Positions 9,623 to 21,242 of a DNA stretch of 64,000 nt are shown in pieces; within the stretch, counting starts at the first letter, position 1; each line of letters opens with the position of its first letter. The notes below the pieces were generated by a model. It saw nothing but the letters and a program-made list of their open reading frames with translations. It was not told the DNA's origin and made no database searches. The stretch spans positions 3,968,001 to 4,032,000 of the forward strand of contig NC_057318.1 in NCBI RefSeq assembly GCF_000687475.1. The letters are read 5' to 3'. Position numbers and translations under genes: made by a program. This DNA comes from Ustilaginoidea virens. Taxonomy: Eukaryota > Ascomycota > Sordariomycetes > Hypocreales > Clavicipitaceae.

Positions 9623-12543
9623 ATGCCTCGGGTTGCCCAGGTTCCACGCGCCGGGGGCGTAAAATCAACGTCCAAATCACATTCGGCGTCACCTTTCAAA
9701 TCGCCCATAAAGTAAGCTGTGCTCGGGTCCCGGCCTCCGTGCGTGCCGCTGGCGTGAAGCTGTCGTGAAGCTGTAACCGCGTTCGGTCGTGCTCGTTCGT
9801 TTCTCACACAACGCGGTTTTCAAGCAGGATCCCTTTAAACGACGATGCGCACGAAAGAGGCCAGCGAATGCATTCACGAAAGGCCCTCCACGAAAAGCAA
9901 ATCAACGAGATCAAGGCGGCGGCGACGCCCCGAAAAGGCAGCCTAAGATTGGACGACCTGGAAAATGCGTCGCCGGGCTCTGCTCTCGGCACCCCGCGAG
10001 GCGGGCGCATTGGCGAGCTCGCGGACGAGGTCATGGTCGGCGGCGTTTCCGTGACACCCGTCAAGCGGGTGCCCATCCTCGCCAACTTTGAGGAATGGAT
10101 GAAGATGGCCACCGACAACAAAATCAACGCCACCAATTCGTGGAACTTTGCCCTGATTGACTACTTCCACGACATGTCGCTCTTGAAGGAAGGTGACGGG
10201 GTCAACTTCCAGAAAGCCAGCTGTACCCTGGATGGATGCGTCAAGATTTACACCAACAGAGTCGACAGCGTCGCCACCGAGACCGGCAAGCTTCTGAGCG
10301 GGCTGGCCGACAGCAGCAGCAGCAGCAGCAGCAAGAAAAAGGACCGCGAGGATGCCGAGGGGGAGGGGGATGAGAGCGGGGACGACCTAGATGAAGATGG
10401 AAACCCCAAGAAAAAGTCCAAGAAAAAGGTAACGCGACCATTCCCGTTGCCCATCACAGTTGCTTCGCCAAGGCCTCCCCCCCCCCCCCCCCCCCCCCTT
10501 CGTCCACCCCGTCGAGAGCGTGCATTGATGATTGATCTTGGGTGTACTAGGCTCAAAGGTCGTCAGAAGCTACACTTGCCCCGTCTTTCAGCTCACTACA
10601 ACTGAAAAAGTTTGAGCTTGAATTTGCTGTCGATCCCTTGTTCAAGAAAGCCTCGGCAGATTTTGACGAAGGTGGTGCCAAAGGTCTGTTGCTCAACCAC
10701 CTGATGATTGACTCGCAAGGTCGGATCGTCTTTGACAGCAGCGACGACTCGGGTGATGTCGGCCCAGTTGGCAAGAAGAAGGAGGAAGACGACGACGAAG
10801 AAGGCGAGGATGAGGATGGTGACGCAGACCAAGCCGACATTATCGCACAGTTGGAAGATGGGCTGGCAGAGGAGGTGCTTGCTGGTGAGGAGGAACCAGC
10901 AGTGGAGATTGATCTCGTTTCTCTGGGCCAGAGGTTTTTGCCTGCCTTGAGCCGTCTTGACGAGCTTGATGTCTGCCCCTCGCTCAAGAGCTTTGACTTG
11001 GGAGACCCGTCCGGGTCCATGGACATTCCATTCCTGAAAGCACCCGAAGACTGGAAGGACCAGGACGAGAACCACGCAGTTGGTGGAGACGATTCTGGCA
11101 TGTTGATCGACGACGACGCTCCGGCCGGATTCGACGACGACGACGACCTTGGGTTGGGCAGTTTCGACATGGGCGGCGAAGTCGCCTTTGGCGAAGGGGG
11201 CGAAGCTTGGGCCCGCGACGCCGCTCTCGAGCCCCAGATGAGGGTCTACGACGCTGGCGTGGATGACGAGGCTGCCGAGGGTGGTGGATTCGACGACAAC
11301 GGCGAGTACATTGTGTCCATGGTCAAGCCGCACAACGCCGACAAGATGCACCAAGACATCCTCGGCTTCTTCGACCAAGCTCTGCGGAAAAACTGGAGCA
11401 GCGCGGAGCATTGGCGGATCCGGAAATTCAAGGATGCCACGAAGCCATCCGGCGAGGTCAGGAGACGGAAGGAGAAGGAGCCGTTTGAGATTGATTTCGC
11501 AGCGCCGCTCGAGACGGCAGCGGCCAACGCCATTTACACGCAGGCGTCGAGCAACTCGGCCATTAGCCTGCCCAAGAAGGACTGGAAGTCAAAGTCGCGA
11601 AACCTGATTCCGGACGACAAGCACTTCAACTCCCGGTCGCTGCTGAGCCTGTTCCTGAAACCCAAGGCCCGGCTGTCGAGACGCCGAACCACGGGCGGCT
11701 TCGGCCCGCGGATCGGCGGCTACCGCCACGACGACGACGCACACGCCGGCCACGACCAGGCGCCGATGGAGATGGACGAGGCGTTTTGGGCCAAGCAGAA
11801 GGCGCCCGAGGACACGGTGCTTCCGGAAGGCAACTACGACGCCAACTTTTTCCAGGACGACGGGCTGCCCTTTCCCGGGGGTGACGACGCGGACGACGAC
11901 GACGACCTGGAGTTTGCCGACGCGCGGGAGCACCTCTCTCCCGACGGGGACGCGGGCATGACGGAGGCGGGCGGCATGACGGCCATGCTGGGAGGCGAGA
12001 CGTTTACCAACGCGGCATTCGGCCACACGCTCGTGACGTCGACCAGGAGGATACGGCCCGAGTACGTCAACTACGCGCGCAAAGCCACAAAGGTAGACGT
12101 GCGGCGCCTGAAGCAAGAGATCTGGAAGGGCATGGCGTTTGACCAGCTAGAGGTAGGATTCCGGTTTCCCCCGTTGAGCCTGGTGATGAACTTTTTTCTC
12201 TCCGACGTGCTCTCCGACGTGCTCTCGCTGACACGGCTTTCCCGACACAACGCAGGCTCCTCCGCACGGCAACCAGGCCACCCAGCAGCCGCCCGCCGAA
12301 GACGAGCCAGACCAGAAGCCCCAGCCGCCCAGCCACGACACGACGCTGAAATTCACGCACGTCATGAACGCCCTCCAGTCGGTGTACCCGAAGACGGCCA
12401 TGAACGACATATCCACATCGTACTGCTTCATCTGCCTGCTGCACCTGGCCAACGAGAAGGGCCTGGTGATTGACAAGTCGGACGGCCTGGACGAGCTGAG
12501 CATCCGCAAGGACTGGACGGCGGAGCTTACCGAGGGGGGTTGA
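9623..12543 (+). CDS. cnd2: Condensin complex subunit 2 (kleisin, Barren/Cnd2)
   Basis: Exons 9623..9711, 9828..10428, 10551..12152 and 12256..12543 encode 859 residues. This kleisin bridges the SMC2-SMC4 heads in condensin and is needed for mitotic chromosome compaction. The N-terminus MPRVAQVPRAGG comes from a separate small exon, whose splice (AAGTAAGC...GCAG) joins SPIK to IPLNDDA, as in related fungal proteins; starting at the later ATG at 9868 would lose this motif. The conserved block FEEWMKMATDNKIN...FALIDYFHDM lies at about 117-150, with the second at VDSVATETGKLLSGL. A Ser/Lys/Asp-rich acidic region follows. The C-terminal winged-helix region (residues about 785-859) ends in the last exon. 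Its promoter is shared with the exchanger gene, and it converges on the HMG-box gene. Confidence 0.95.
10429..10550 (+). other. Condensin intron 2 with a C22 run
   Basis: The intron begins GTAACG after KKKSKKK and ends CTAG before AQRSSEATLAPSF. It contains 22 consecutive C at 10477-10498. Confidence 0.85.
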
Positions 12544-13074
12544 TAAAAAAAAAAAAAAAAAAAGAAAAGAAAAAGGCTGGGCGGGCATTTGCCAGCGCGC
12601 AGTGGTGGTTGCCTGCCTACATGGGGTGCAAGCCGAGCGAGGCTGCAATTTCACGTCGCGTGCAACCGTTTCGCACGCCTTTGTCGATGCTGCCTGTATG
12701 GTATGGTCTCCGCCGCAGCTTGGCCGGCCTGCGGTGACGTCTAGTTCCAAGCGAGGCTGCTATCCTACCGTCTATCTCGCGCAACCTTGGTCGCCTGTCT
12801 AGATGCCGCCCACACGTCCGTCCGTGCAAACCTGGCCTTGTCCAGCGGTCCCGTCCGCCGCCTGGCCCACGCCGCCATTCCACATCTCGTTCGTGCCTGT
12901 TTGATCGCCCAGATGCGCGCCCCGCACCAGCGCCCCCCCCGGCGGAGCAAACCCTCCGCGACGACCACCCCGCCCGCCTGATTGGCCGCCTGCACGGTGC
13001 CCCGTTTCCCCCATTCGGACTTCTAGTCTGAATGTATGTATAAAAACCTGGCGATAAAGCTGGGGGGCAGCTGT

Positions 13075-13113
13075 GCCTCGAGCGGCACGCGGCACGGCGG
13101 TGCCGCTCGAGGC
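13075..13113. repeat. Perfect inverted repeat, 14-bp arms
   Basis: GCCTCGAGCGGCAC (13075-13088) and its exact reverse complement (13100-13113) flank an 11-base loop. A (TG)10 tract starts five bases later. No coding frame explains it. Confidence 0.9.
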
Positions 13114-13673
13114 AATGATGTGTGTGTGTGTGTGTGTGCGTATTTATATATGTACACGTGTATATGTACATGTATGTATGTGTGTGTAAATATATATATA
13201 TATAAGGCCATGGGTCAAGGCGAGTCTGTGGTCACTGGTGCCGGGACCGTGCCCTGCGCGGCGACGCTGGCCGAGCTTTGTTCACTGCGTCGCGCTTTTG
13301 CGTCTTGCGGCTGGCGTGTAGGGCAGGGTTGTCTGACGTCTCGTGGACCGTCTTCACCGTCTTCCCCGTCTTCAACTCATTATCCTGCTTCTATATGCCC
13401 GGACATGATCTCCGGCCATACCGGATTGTCCTCGCCATGGCGTCATCTTTATTTCAGCCCGCCGCTCTCGTTTCCCGCTTCGCAACTGCATCATCCCGCG
13501 TCCTATGCCAAAAAGAAAAAAAAAACACCATTTCAAGGACAACCGAGAAAATACCTTGCGCCGCCCTGCCGTGAGACCCAACGCCGATATATGATTTTTC
13601 TTTCCGAAATGTACACACTGCCGGCACGTACAGCCATCCGAAATGGACGAGGCCCGAGGAACCCGAGGCACAA

Positions 13674-13734
13674 AGAAACGAAACGAACGAAACGAACGAT
13701 ACGAACGATCCGAACGACACGAACGAAAAAGGCC
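13674..13734. repeat. Degenerate CGAA/CGAAC tandem repeat
   Basis: Repeated ACGAAACGAACGA-type units, with some turning into ACGATACGAACGATCC. It is a simple-sequence tract in the spacer. Confidence 0.8.
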
Positions 13735-14278
13735 CCTTGTCAATATGTGTGGACTGGCCGTCGACAAGTGGAGAGGGTGCGAACAATTTCGGAATCAAGT
13801 TTCCGAAAATGCATAGCAGAGCAACCCAACGCCTGAAGGGATGTGGAACAAGACGACGGAAAGTCGGCAAAGATGCGTGGATTGCACGTGAATTGCCACG
13901 GGACCTTTGTCCCAGAGGCAGCATCGCAGCAGCCAGACGGTCATAGACTGGAGTCCAAGCCGACGGAAGGGCCAGGGGGCGTCCCGACGACAGCAAGATC
14001 AGCGGCGAACATTGCGCCCGACAATCTCGCCAGCTCGCAGCAAGGCATCCATCCCGTCCAGCCTATTCTTCCCGCCGCGGCTTAACTTTGGTCGGGGCAA
14101 AGTTTCATCCGTCGTCATCAACACGTCGCCTTCGCTTGATTGCTCAACCTTCATGTGTTGGAACGGCGATGAGTCCGATTGGAAGCCTTTGCACACACTC
14201 ACTCGCAGAGTCAGCTTCGTCTTGCGGCCTTGATTGGCAAGCCGGGGAAAAATTGGGAGGGGTGAGGCCGGGGAGATG

Positions 14279-16128
14279 TCATGTACCGTATCCGCTTGGG
14301 CCGTGAGCAAAACCCATGGCCATATTATTCTTGCCGGCTGCGCTCGGTTCGTTGGTGGATACTACTGGGCTGAGACGTCTTTCAAAGTTGGACATGGCAT
14401 CGTCGGGCCGGTCCGAGAGTAGGGCGTGGATGGGGAGAGGTCCTTCTCCAATCGACCGGCCGTAACTCCCGACCGAGCCGCCCGAGCTGCCCGAGCTGCC
14501 CGAGCTGCCCGAGGCGCTGGTGCTGTTGGACGAGGATTCATGGCGCAGGGGCGGAGGTCGCCCCACCGGCATTACGGGACCGCCGCCACCGAACAACGGC
14601 CGAGCCAGGCTGGCACCGCCGGTCGGGCTGCAAGCATACGAGAGGCCTTCCGGTGCGGCGGCTGGGTGAGGGTGGTGGCTCACGCCCGTTTGTCTGACGT
14701 CCAGCATGTCGGAAAGAGACGGCAGGTGCTGATGCACCGACTCGGGTCTTGCGTCACCGCGCAGCGAGGACGGATGCCTCGAGTGGCGATGCCGAGGGTC
14801 TGTCGGGCTTCCGTTGTCAAACTGCGCTATCCGTGGGGACAGGGCAGCATCGTCGAATGAGTTGGGGCCTGACATGGGCGTCGGGGCGGCGGAGGAATAC
14901 TGGGACCCGGCCACCGACGCCGACGAGTTGACTCGCTCTCGCCTTGTGGGTGGCGGTTCGCTCCCCTGCAGTCGCTCACTGCTGCTGCCGCTTGCGCTCG
15001 AGTTTGTCGTGGTAGGCGGTGCGCTGCTGCTTGTGCTACCGTGGCGCAGCCTGGGGGGCTCGATTTTGCTTCTCTTGGAAGCGTCTTGACCTGCTCGGCG
15101 ACCTAAACGTTAGCCACGGGCCCCTGAGGATGCGGCGGCGGTTGCCGCGGCCAAGGGGCGGCCAAGGGGCGGCCAAGGGGCGGGCCGCGCAAGCGGAATT
15201 CACGCAAAGAGAAATCCTCTAACCTTTGTACTGCCTGCTTTGTCTCTCCTTAAAGTCATGGAGGTACTGTGCATACTTGCGGTACTCTGCCGTCTTCTTG
15301 TACGCCGTCAGCCCTTGGTGGTATTTCTCCTTGGCAGAATTGGCCTGGTTCTCGTAAATCTCCTTCTCGGCAGGTGGCAGGCTCTGCCAGTTTTCCCCCA
15401 CCAGCTTTGCAATCTCGGTAAACGTGAGGTTCTGACTTTTCAAGTCTTCTCTCATCTCTGTAGTAAAAGAAACGAGAAATCAGCTTGCCATTGATTGAGA
15501 AGGTAAGCCTTGGGGATTGAGGCCGTCGCAGTATACTCACTGTTGGAGAATAAAACGTATGCCGACGGCGGCCGTTCAGGGGCATTCTCGTCTGGCTAGA
15601 CATGCCCTGTCAGCCTGCGTCATCACCTTGATAGGGGTGACGGGAGCTTTACTCACTTTCGGGTGGCGCCGGTACTTTCTCTTTGTGACGCCATTGGTTT
15701 CCGAGGTACCGTCGGTGCGTGGTGAATCACGACTCAATCCATCCTGCTTCTCATCGGAGCCAGATTTGGTCGACGATGCTAGCGAAGCGCTCGGAGCAAT
15801 GCCTCTCGCGTTGGCAATTCGCCGTTGTAGCTTCTGCAGAACAATAAGTCAGCTTACATGCAACCTTTTTTTTTGCTTCTTCTTTTTTCGAGACGGGGAA
15901 AACTTACCCTCCTGTGGCCCAGTTTTACCCCTAGAGCATCTCTGGCCGTTGATTGTTTAGCAAGACGCGCCGTCAATCATGCCACAGGCCAGCGCGAGTG
16001 AGTACTAACAGGTCTGATTCCTGAATATCGAGTATGATATCCCAGGCATCGAATCCTTGATGAATAAAGGCATCGAGGTACTGGGTCAAACCCAAGTCTG
16101 CAAATATACAATCCAGTTCGTGAGTCAT
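14279..16128 (-). CDS. SAM-domain plus HMG-box DNA-binding protein
   Basis: Six exons (complement 16010..16128, 15908..15941, 15657..15833, 15541..15595, 15224..15457, 14279..15090) encode about 476 residues. Residues about 1-60 form a SAM-like domain: DCIFADLGLTQYLDAFIHQG then, across two introns, DALGVKLGHRRKLQRRI. An HMG box follows at about 116-195 (PERPPSAYVLFSN, then TFTEIAKLVGENWQSLPP). The tail of about 270 residues is Ser/Pro/Gly-rich with a SSGSSGSSGG run. HMG boxes bind and bend DNA; SAM domains mediate oligomerisation. This SAM-HMG architecture is known in filamentous ascomycetes as a probable regulator; its targets cannot be read here. The last acceptor could instead be at 15099, adding three residues. 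Its upstream region is unusually long. Confidence 0.87.
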
Positions 16129-16510
16129 GCAGCGCGATTTTGAAAAGACTGTTGAAATACTATATGCACGTCCGAAGTCCGTATTCAATCGAGCCCGCCG
16201 CCCAATACCTAATCGTATGGTCGTTTCCCTCGGCTCGAAGGGCGTGGGTAAGAAGAGGATCGATGACGTCGAATTTCCTTTCAGCCAAAGCCAACTATCC
16301 CCTTGACGATGCTATCAACGTGCAGTGCTCAGCTTTGCAGAGAGGAAGCAGATGGGTGGGCGGGTCCAAGATTAGTTGTTTAACCCATGAAAGGAGCGGT
16401 ATGGAAGGAGATGGGATGCTGGAGAGGAGCAAGCTGATGGGCAGGTTTGTCGAGCAGTATAAGGCGCGAACGTCTTTGGCACTTATTGGTTGCAGGGGGA
16501 TGCCGGGGTG

Positions 16511-16516
16511 TTTTTT

Positions 16517-16549
<33 letters not shown>

Positions 16550-16552
16550 TTT
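16511..16552. repeat. Interrupted T-tract
   Basis: T12, then CTTC, then T26, about 400 bp upstream of the HMG-box start. Confidence 0.95.
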
Positions 16553-17464
16553 GGGTATGATTGAGAAGAGTACCGACTAAAACGAAGAATTGTTCTAGGC
16601 GCGCAGTATCGAAGGCAGAGAAGTTCGGCGACCGAGGCGGAAGTGACAAGGTCGTGCGTGATTGATATGAGTCGGATCCAAGTGTGGACTATTGTGCAAA
16701 AAGGTGGGCAAGGACGATGACGGACAGATGGCACACGAGACCGAACAAAACCAAATCCGATTGTCAAGTGTGTTGACGACACGAGCGAGCTGGCGAGACT
16801 AGGCTACTTCCGACCCAAGAGCAAGAGATGGGTTTGGCAAGTGACGAGTTTGAAAGTTATGAAGACGAAGAGGTGAAGAGGTGAGAGAGAGGGGAGGGGG
16901 GTGGGATCGGTCCAAGAGCAAGGCAACTCAGCAGTTCGCGCAGATGCTTCTAAGAAAGGCGACGGCGGAACAGCTGCCCTGAAGAAAATGGTGCGATGCG
17001 AATCGAGGCCAACATGACCCAGGCAGCCCACCCGAGTTGCGAGGAAGAAAAGCTCTGGCTGGGTTGGGGTGGAGAGGAAAAAGGACGAATAACCCAGGCT
17101 GGCTTTGGATGCGATCATAGATTGAAGGAGGGCTGGAGACACGCCCCCCCCCCCTCCCCCTCCCACCGGGGGCGGGGACGTGGGCTTATCCGCCAATACG
17201 TGGCGTGTACTTGTACTTGGGAGTGGATCACAACGTTCAGATATGTGGGCAAGAGGTGTGTGATGGCGGCACCGCACCGCACCGCCCCACTTTTCTCACA
17301 GGGTTGAAACTGGACGGTTGAAACGCGAGCAAGAGGGCTGGGGCTGGGGCTGGACATGGCATGCACAATAGGCCGGGCGGGCAGTCGTGGCGACCTGGCC
17401 CCAGCATTGCTCCAAGCTTTCGGGTTCCGGAGCAAAGACTTGCTTGGATGGGCTCGGGAGTGTT

Positions 17465-17585
17465 CCTTGATTCTCATCCAAAATCTTGATCATAATTGCC
17501 GGCCGGCTTAGCTCACTAGGCGCACCTTGATTCTCATCCAAAATCTTGTATCATAATTGCCGGCCGGCTTAGCTCACTAGGCGCA
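17465..17585. repeat. 60-bp tandem duplication
   Basis: Two adjacent copies begin CCTTGATTCTCATCC and end GCTCACTAGGCGCA. The second has one extra base (CTTGTATC against CTTGATC). Each copy contains GCCGGCCGGC. Confidence 0.93.
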
Positions 17586-18622
17586 TTCCCCCCGGGTCCG
17601 TCCCTTGCTGGGCCGCCGCATGTCCTCTGCTGTCTACTTTCTTTCTTTGGCTTCTCTTCCTTTCATCTCATCTCTGGGGCTGAGGCTTAACCGGGCACAC
17701 GACGAACCATGAGCGCATGGTATCAGCATCATGCATGTCACGGCAGCCCGTGCTCCACGACCACGACAAGATGGCTTATACCTACCTAGGTACTCCGTAG
17801 AGTATTTTGTAAAACTAGCCGACGCGAATAGATAAGTCGGAGCAGCAGCAACGGGCTCTAGCGCCTTGCAAAGTGGCGTCTGAGTGTCGCGTAAAGATTC
17901 AACTGCCATCAAATTGCGGCTTGCTTTCCAATCCGGGCTAGCCGACAAAACGCTCAGCATTTTCTTTTTTCTTTCTTTCTTTTTTCTTCCTTTCTTTTCT
18001 TTTTTCTTTTCTTTTCTTTTAAAAAAAAACCAGGGCCAGGGTTATATCGTCGCAGCCAGCCCACGGCGACTCGGCACGGGTATGGATTTTGCCCTGACGG
18101 CATATTGCTGACGGCACTGGTAATTTAGCGCCATGATGTAATGCTTTTGGCGCCACGCTAATGACGCATAGGATGTTTCTGGTGTTTCTGTTGGATGATA
18201 GTGTCCGCCCGGCGGGTCGTCAAACCGTCGAGTTTCATGCCACCGACGAGACGTCCAACTTGTCAACTTGTAATGCCTGGGGGGGCTACAAGTGCCCAAG
18301 TCGTAGCCCGAGCTGTTTTTGCTTTTCCACTGATTCGTCAGGCAATTACTCTCCGTTTGGCGCTTGAGGATGCGAAATTCGTGTGGGGAAGCCCCGGGGT
18401 GTCGCGGTTGAGCAAATTCGCAGTCTCACAATAGCAAGCCAAAGTGTACCGATGATATCAACACGGTGTCGTAATGGAACATTGACGATGTGCCCGGAAA
18501 AAAATGCCCTTGTTCAACCCCAACCCATCGATCGGGATTTGGTCGTCATGGGGTCCTGTGGGTACGCGCCTTTGGCCTTGCAAAAGGGAAAACAGGACAC
18601 ACCAAGAGTGACCAAGGGACGT

Positions 18623-18624
<2 letters not shown>

Positions 18625-18654
<30 letters not shown>
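18625..18654. repeat. (AC)15 microsatellite
   Basis: Fifteen AC dinucleotides followed by an imperfect ACAAACACAC extension in the gene-poor region. Confidence 0.95.
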
Positions 18655-18662
<8 letters not shown>

Positions 18663-20900
18663 ACCGTGCATGAGTATCTGTGTGGCACATGCCCCTTTTC
18701 CACAGGCTCCAAACATGGGAATATGGCCCAGAGAAGGGAAGAATATGCCAAAGCAGGCCGTGGCTGGCCAAACTCGACGCAGGCCCCCCCTCGCAGCACA
18801 GCACGCAAACTATCCCCTCTAAGCATGGACAAATGAATGGGCCAGAGAAAGGAGACGAAGCAAGCGATGGGCCCGTCCAACTCTTCCGATTCTCGGTCCT
18901 GGGAAATCGTGATCCGGGGGACGTGCCCAAGCTTGGCGGGCTGGCTGCTAGCCAGGTTGGCAGCTAGTCAGGAAAGGGTTGTATCAGTCATGCTCGGCAA
19001 AAGGTTGAAACAAGGTTGTGGTTGCCTCTCGCCAGCAAAAAAAAAAGGTGGCATCTTGCGGCCGAGAACCGGTCGAGTGTGAAGATGGTTCAGGCATGTT
19101 GCCATGCAGTGCAGCGTAGCAATCTGTAGCCGAATGACGAGGGGGGGTCCCCGCCTCCCCCTTCTGATCGCGCTCATCGCTCATCGCTCATCGGGGCACT
19201 GGAAAACCTGCATCCCCTGCAGAGTAGTCAGCGCCAATCCACCATCGGGATTGTCGTGGTGCAAGATGCCGTTGTTTTCAAGAAACCGCCAAAAGAAAGC
19301 GGGCCAAATCTCGATGCGATGCCCGTCCCAAAGCGTTTTCCATGGGGGGGATGGCATGGCCCCCGGATCGGTTTCATATTTATCCCCCCGGAGGTGGTTG
19401 CTTCGACGTGGATACACCCGGGGTGGAGGGCGGATACAAAGTAAGCCAAGTGCCACACGCCCCCCACCCGCAAGTGTCGATGGGAGCAGATCTGCTTTGA
19501 AGTCGACATGTGCCAGAATCGACATTTTACATGACAGATCGCGGAAACCCGAGGAAAACAGACAAAGATCAGGGCCGTGACCGGAAAGTGAAGCAATCAA
19601 GCATGCCCCTTTTCTGCGGGTCACCCACCCCACCATTTCTGCGCAGCCACCACTAATCGGGCATCGACGGGTGAAGCATGCGATTGATTTCCTTACTCTC
19701 CCCCACCTCATTTCTTCCCATTTGGAGACTCGCACGAGATGGGAGGCAAAGTTGGATGAGGGGATTCGAAGACGCCGCAACGGAGCCGAGAGACCAATCC
19801 ACCACGTACGCACGTCACGTCACGTCACGTCACGTACGTACGTAGGTGCGTGGCACAGGTGTCAGCCAAAGGGGGGAAATAATGGATGCAATGAAGCTAA
19901 TCTGGCTTCTGGTCGGGGTCGACCCTCGACATTCGCCTCGTCCAGCCGTCAGCCAATATCAAGCCAAGTGGTTGCTGTGCCGCAAGTCGGCACACAAGTC
20001 GGCACAAAAGTCGACGGATCCAGCCGGTACAGTCATTGGATGCGAGTCGGTCGTCGTCGTGCGATTCAACCCGGCAATTGGCAACGAAAACACCTGGACT
20101 AACAACAAAACCAACAAAACCAACAAAAACCAACAAAAACCAACAAACGCTCGAATGGGCAGGGCCGCAGGGCACCCCAGGTGATGAAGAATTGCCCCCG
20201 CAACCCATTCTTCCATTGATGGCGACAACGACTGGCTCTGATGAGAGTCTGAGGTGGGGGGGTGGGGAGGACGGAGTAGCTTTCCCCACTAGTCAGGCCA
20301 CAATTCAACCCGTTTGGAAGCTCCCTATAGGGGCGATTCTGCTGAGTGGGCCAGTCCAACAGAAACTAATGCAAGCATTTTCAGGAAAGTGACCAGCCGC
20401 ATAAGACTTGGGCTGACGCGATTCATGCAAGGAAAGAGTATCAAGGAGGCTAAAAACTGCACCAGGCATAGGCAATATGGTATAGAGTATATACATACCA
20501 TACATACGATACGGCCTAAAGGAAAAAGAAACGAAGGAAAAGAAGGAAAACGTGTAATAAGCGGATGCAACTGCGGGGGGGAGGGAGGCTACTACCTACC
20601 TCCTAAGCCAGGAGGAGGTACCAAGCCTAGGCTGGGACTCGGAGCTTACGATTCGGAAGCTAAAACCACGACATCATACCGCAGAAAATAGAGAAAAAGG
20701 GGCAAGGTATAGAGTTACTCGTTCCTAATCGACCGACCTTTTGCCGCGTTAGCTAGCTCGGATCCTACATACTAAAGAAGCCAGAGAGGGAATGCTAATT
20801 AAAACAAAACGTTAGGAGGAGGAAGGAGGAGGAAAGGACGACGAGGAAGCAGAATTGCCCTTAACGCGACGTGGGCATAAGAGTAAGGGAAAGACCAGCC

Positions 20901-21024
20901 ACCTAACTTACCTTAGCTACACTAGTGAAGCTGTACCTACCTCCTACCTACCTTAGGCACCAGATAAGGTAGGTAAGGTACCTTAGGTAGGTAGGTTAGG
21001 TAGGTAGGTACCTTAGGTACGTAC
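20901..21024. repeat. Dense GGTACCTTAGGTAGG word cluster
   Basis: Repeated CCTACCTACCTTAGG on one half and GGTAGGTAAGGTACCTTAGG on the other give an imperfect inverted arrangement. Vocabulary matches the AGGTACCTAGGTACCT words elsewhere in the window. Confidence 0.75.
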
Positions 21025-21242
21025 AGAAACTACCAGACAGAAACCGGGAAGAATTTAAATAATTGAGTCATCCGAGCTCGACTCATCAAGTATATCACCA
21101 GGCATTATATACCACCTCTTCTCACCAGCTAAGATTTAACGGGCCATCTCGGCCGGGCATAGCTCCAGCAAAAACCCCCTACGATTCCCTAATTGCCCCA
21201 GATATGGCGACGACCCTAGAAGAGAAAGCTCGCAGGCCCTTA

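Larger units (their letters stand above)
12544..14278. other. Convergent spacer, condensin / HMG-box
   Basis: No supported gene. It contains an A-run just after the condensin stop, a perfect 14-bp-arm inverted repeat (13075-13113) followed directly by (TG)10 at 13119-13138 and an alternating AT tract near 13191-13204, and a CGAAC-rich degenerate repeat at about 13674-13734. Open frames here are short and low-complexity. Confidence 0.6.
16129..20400. other. Gene-poor region upstream of the HMG-box gene, part 1
   Basis: No frame here has support from conserved motifs or codon pattern. It holds a T-tract (16511-16552), a 60-bp tandem duplication (17465-17585), (AC)15 at 18625-18654, a (CACGT)n tract near 19810-19840 and CAACAAAA repeats near 20099-20150. 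It may hold a long 5' leader or regulatory DNA of the HMG-box gene; this is not demonstrable from sequence alone. Confidence 0.55.

Noticed and set aside
9845..10428. Alternative condensin start at the ATG at 9868
   Set aside because: It would drop the conserved IPLNDDA motif, which is reached in frame by splicing from the exon at 9623-9711.
19181..19813. 210-codon minus-strand frame in the gene-poor region
   Set aside because: Trp/Arg/Pro-rich with no domain, overlaps another long frame on the plus strand, and has no intron or codon-bias support. It could be revisited with RNA data.
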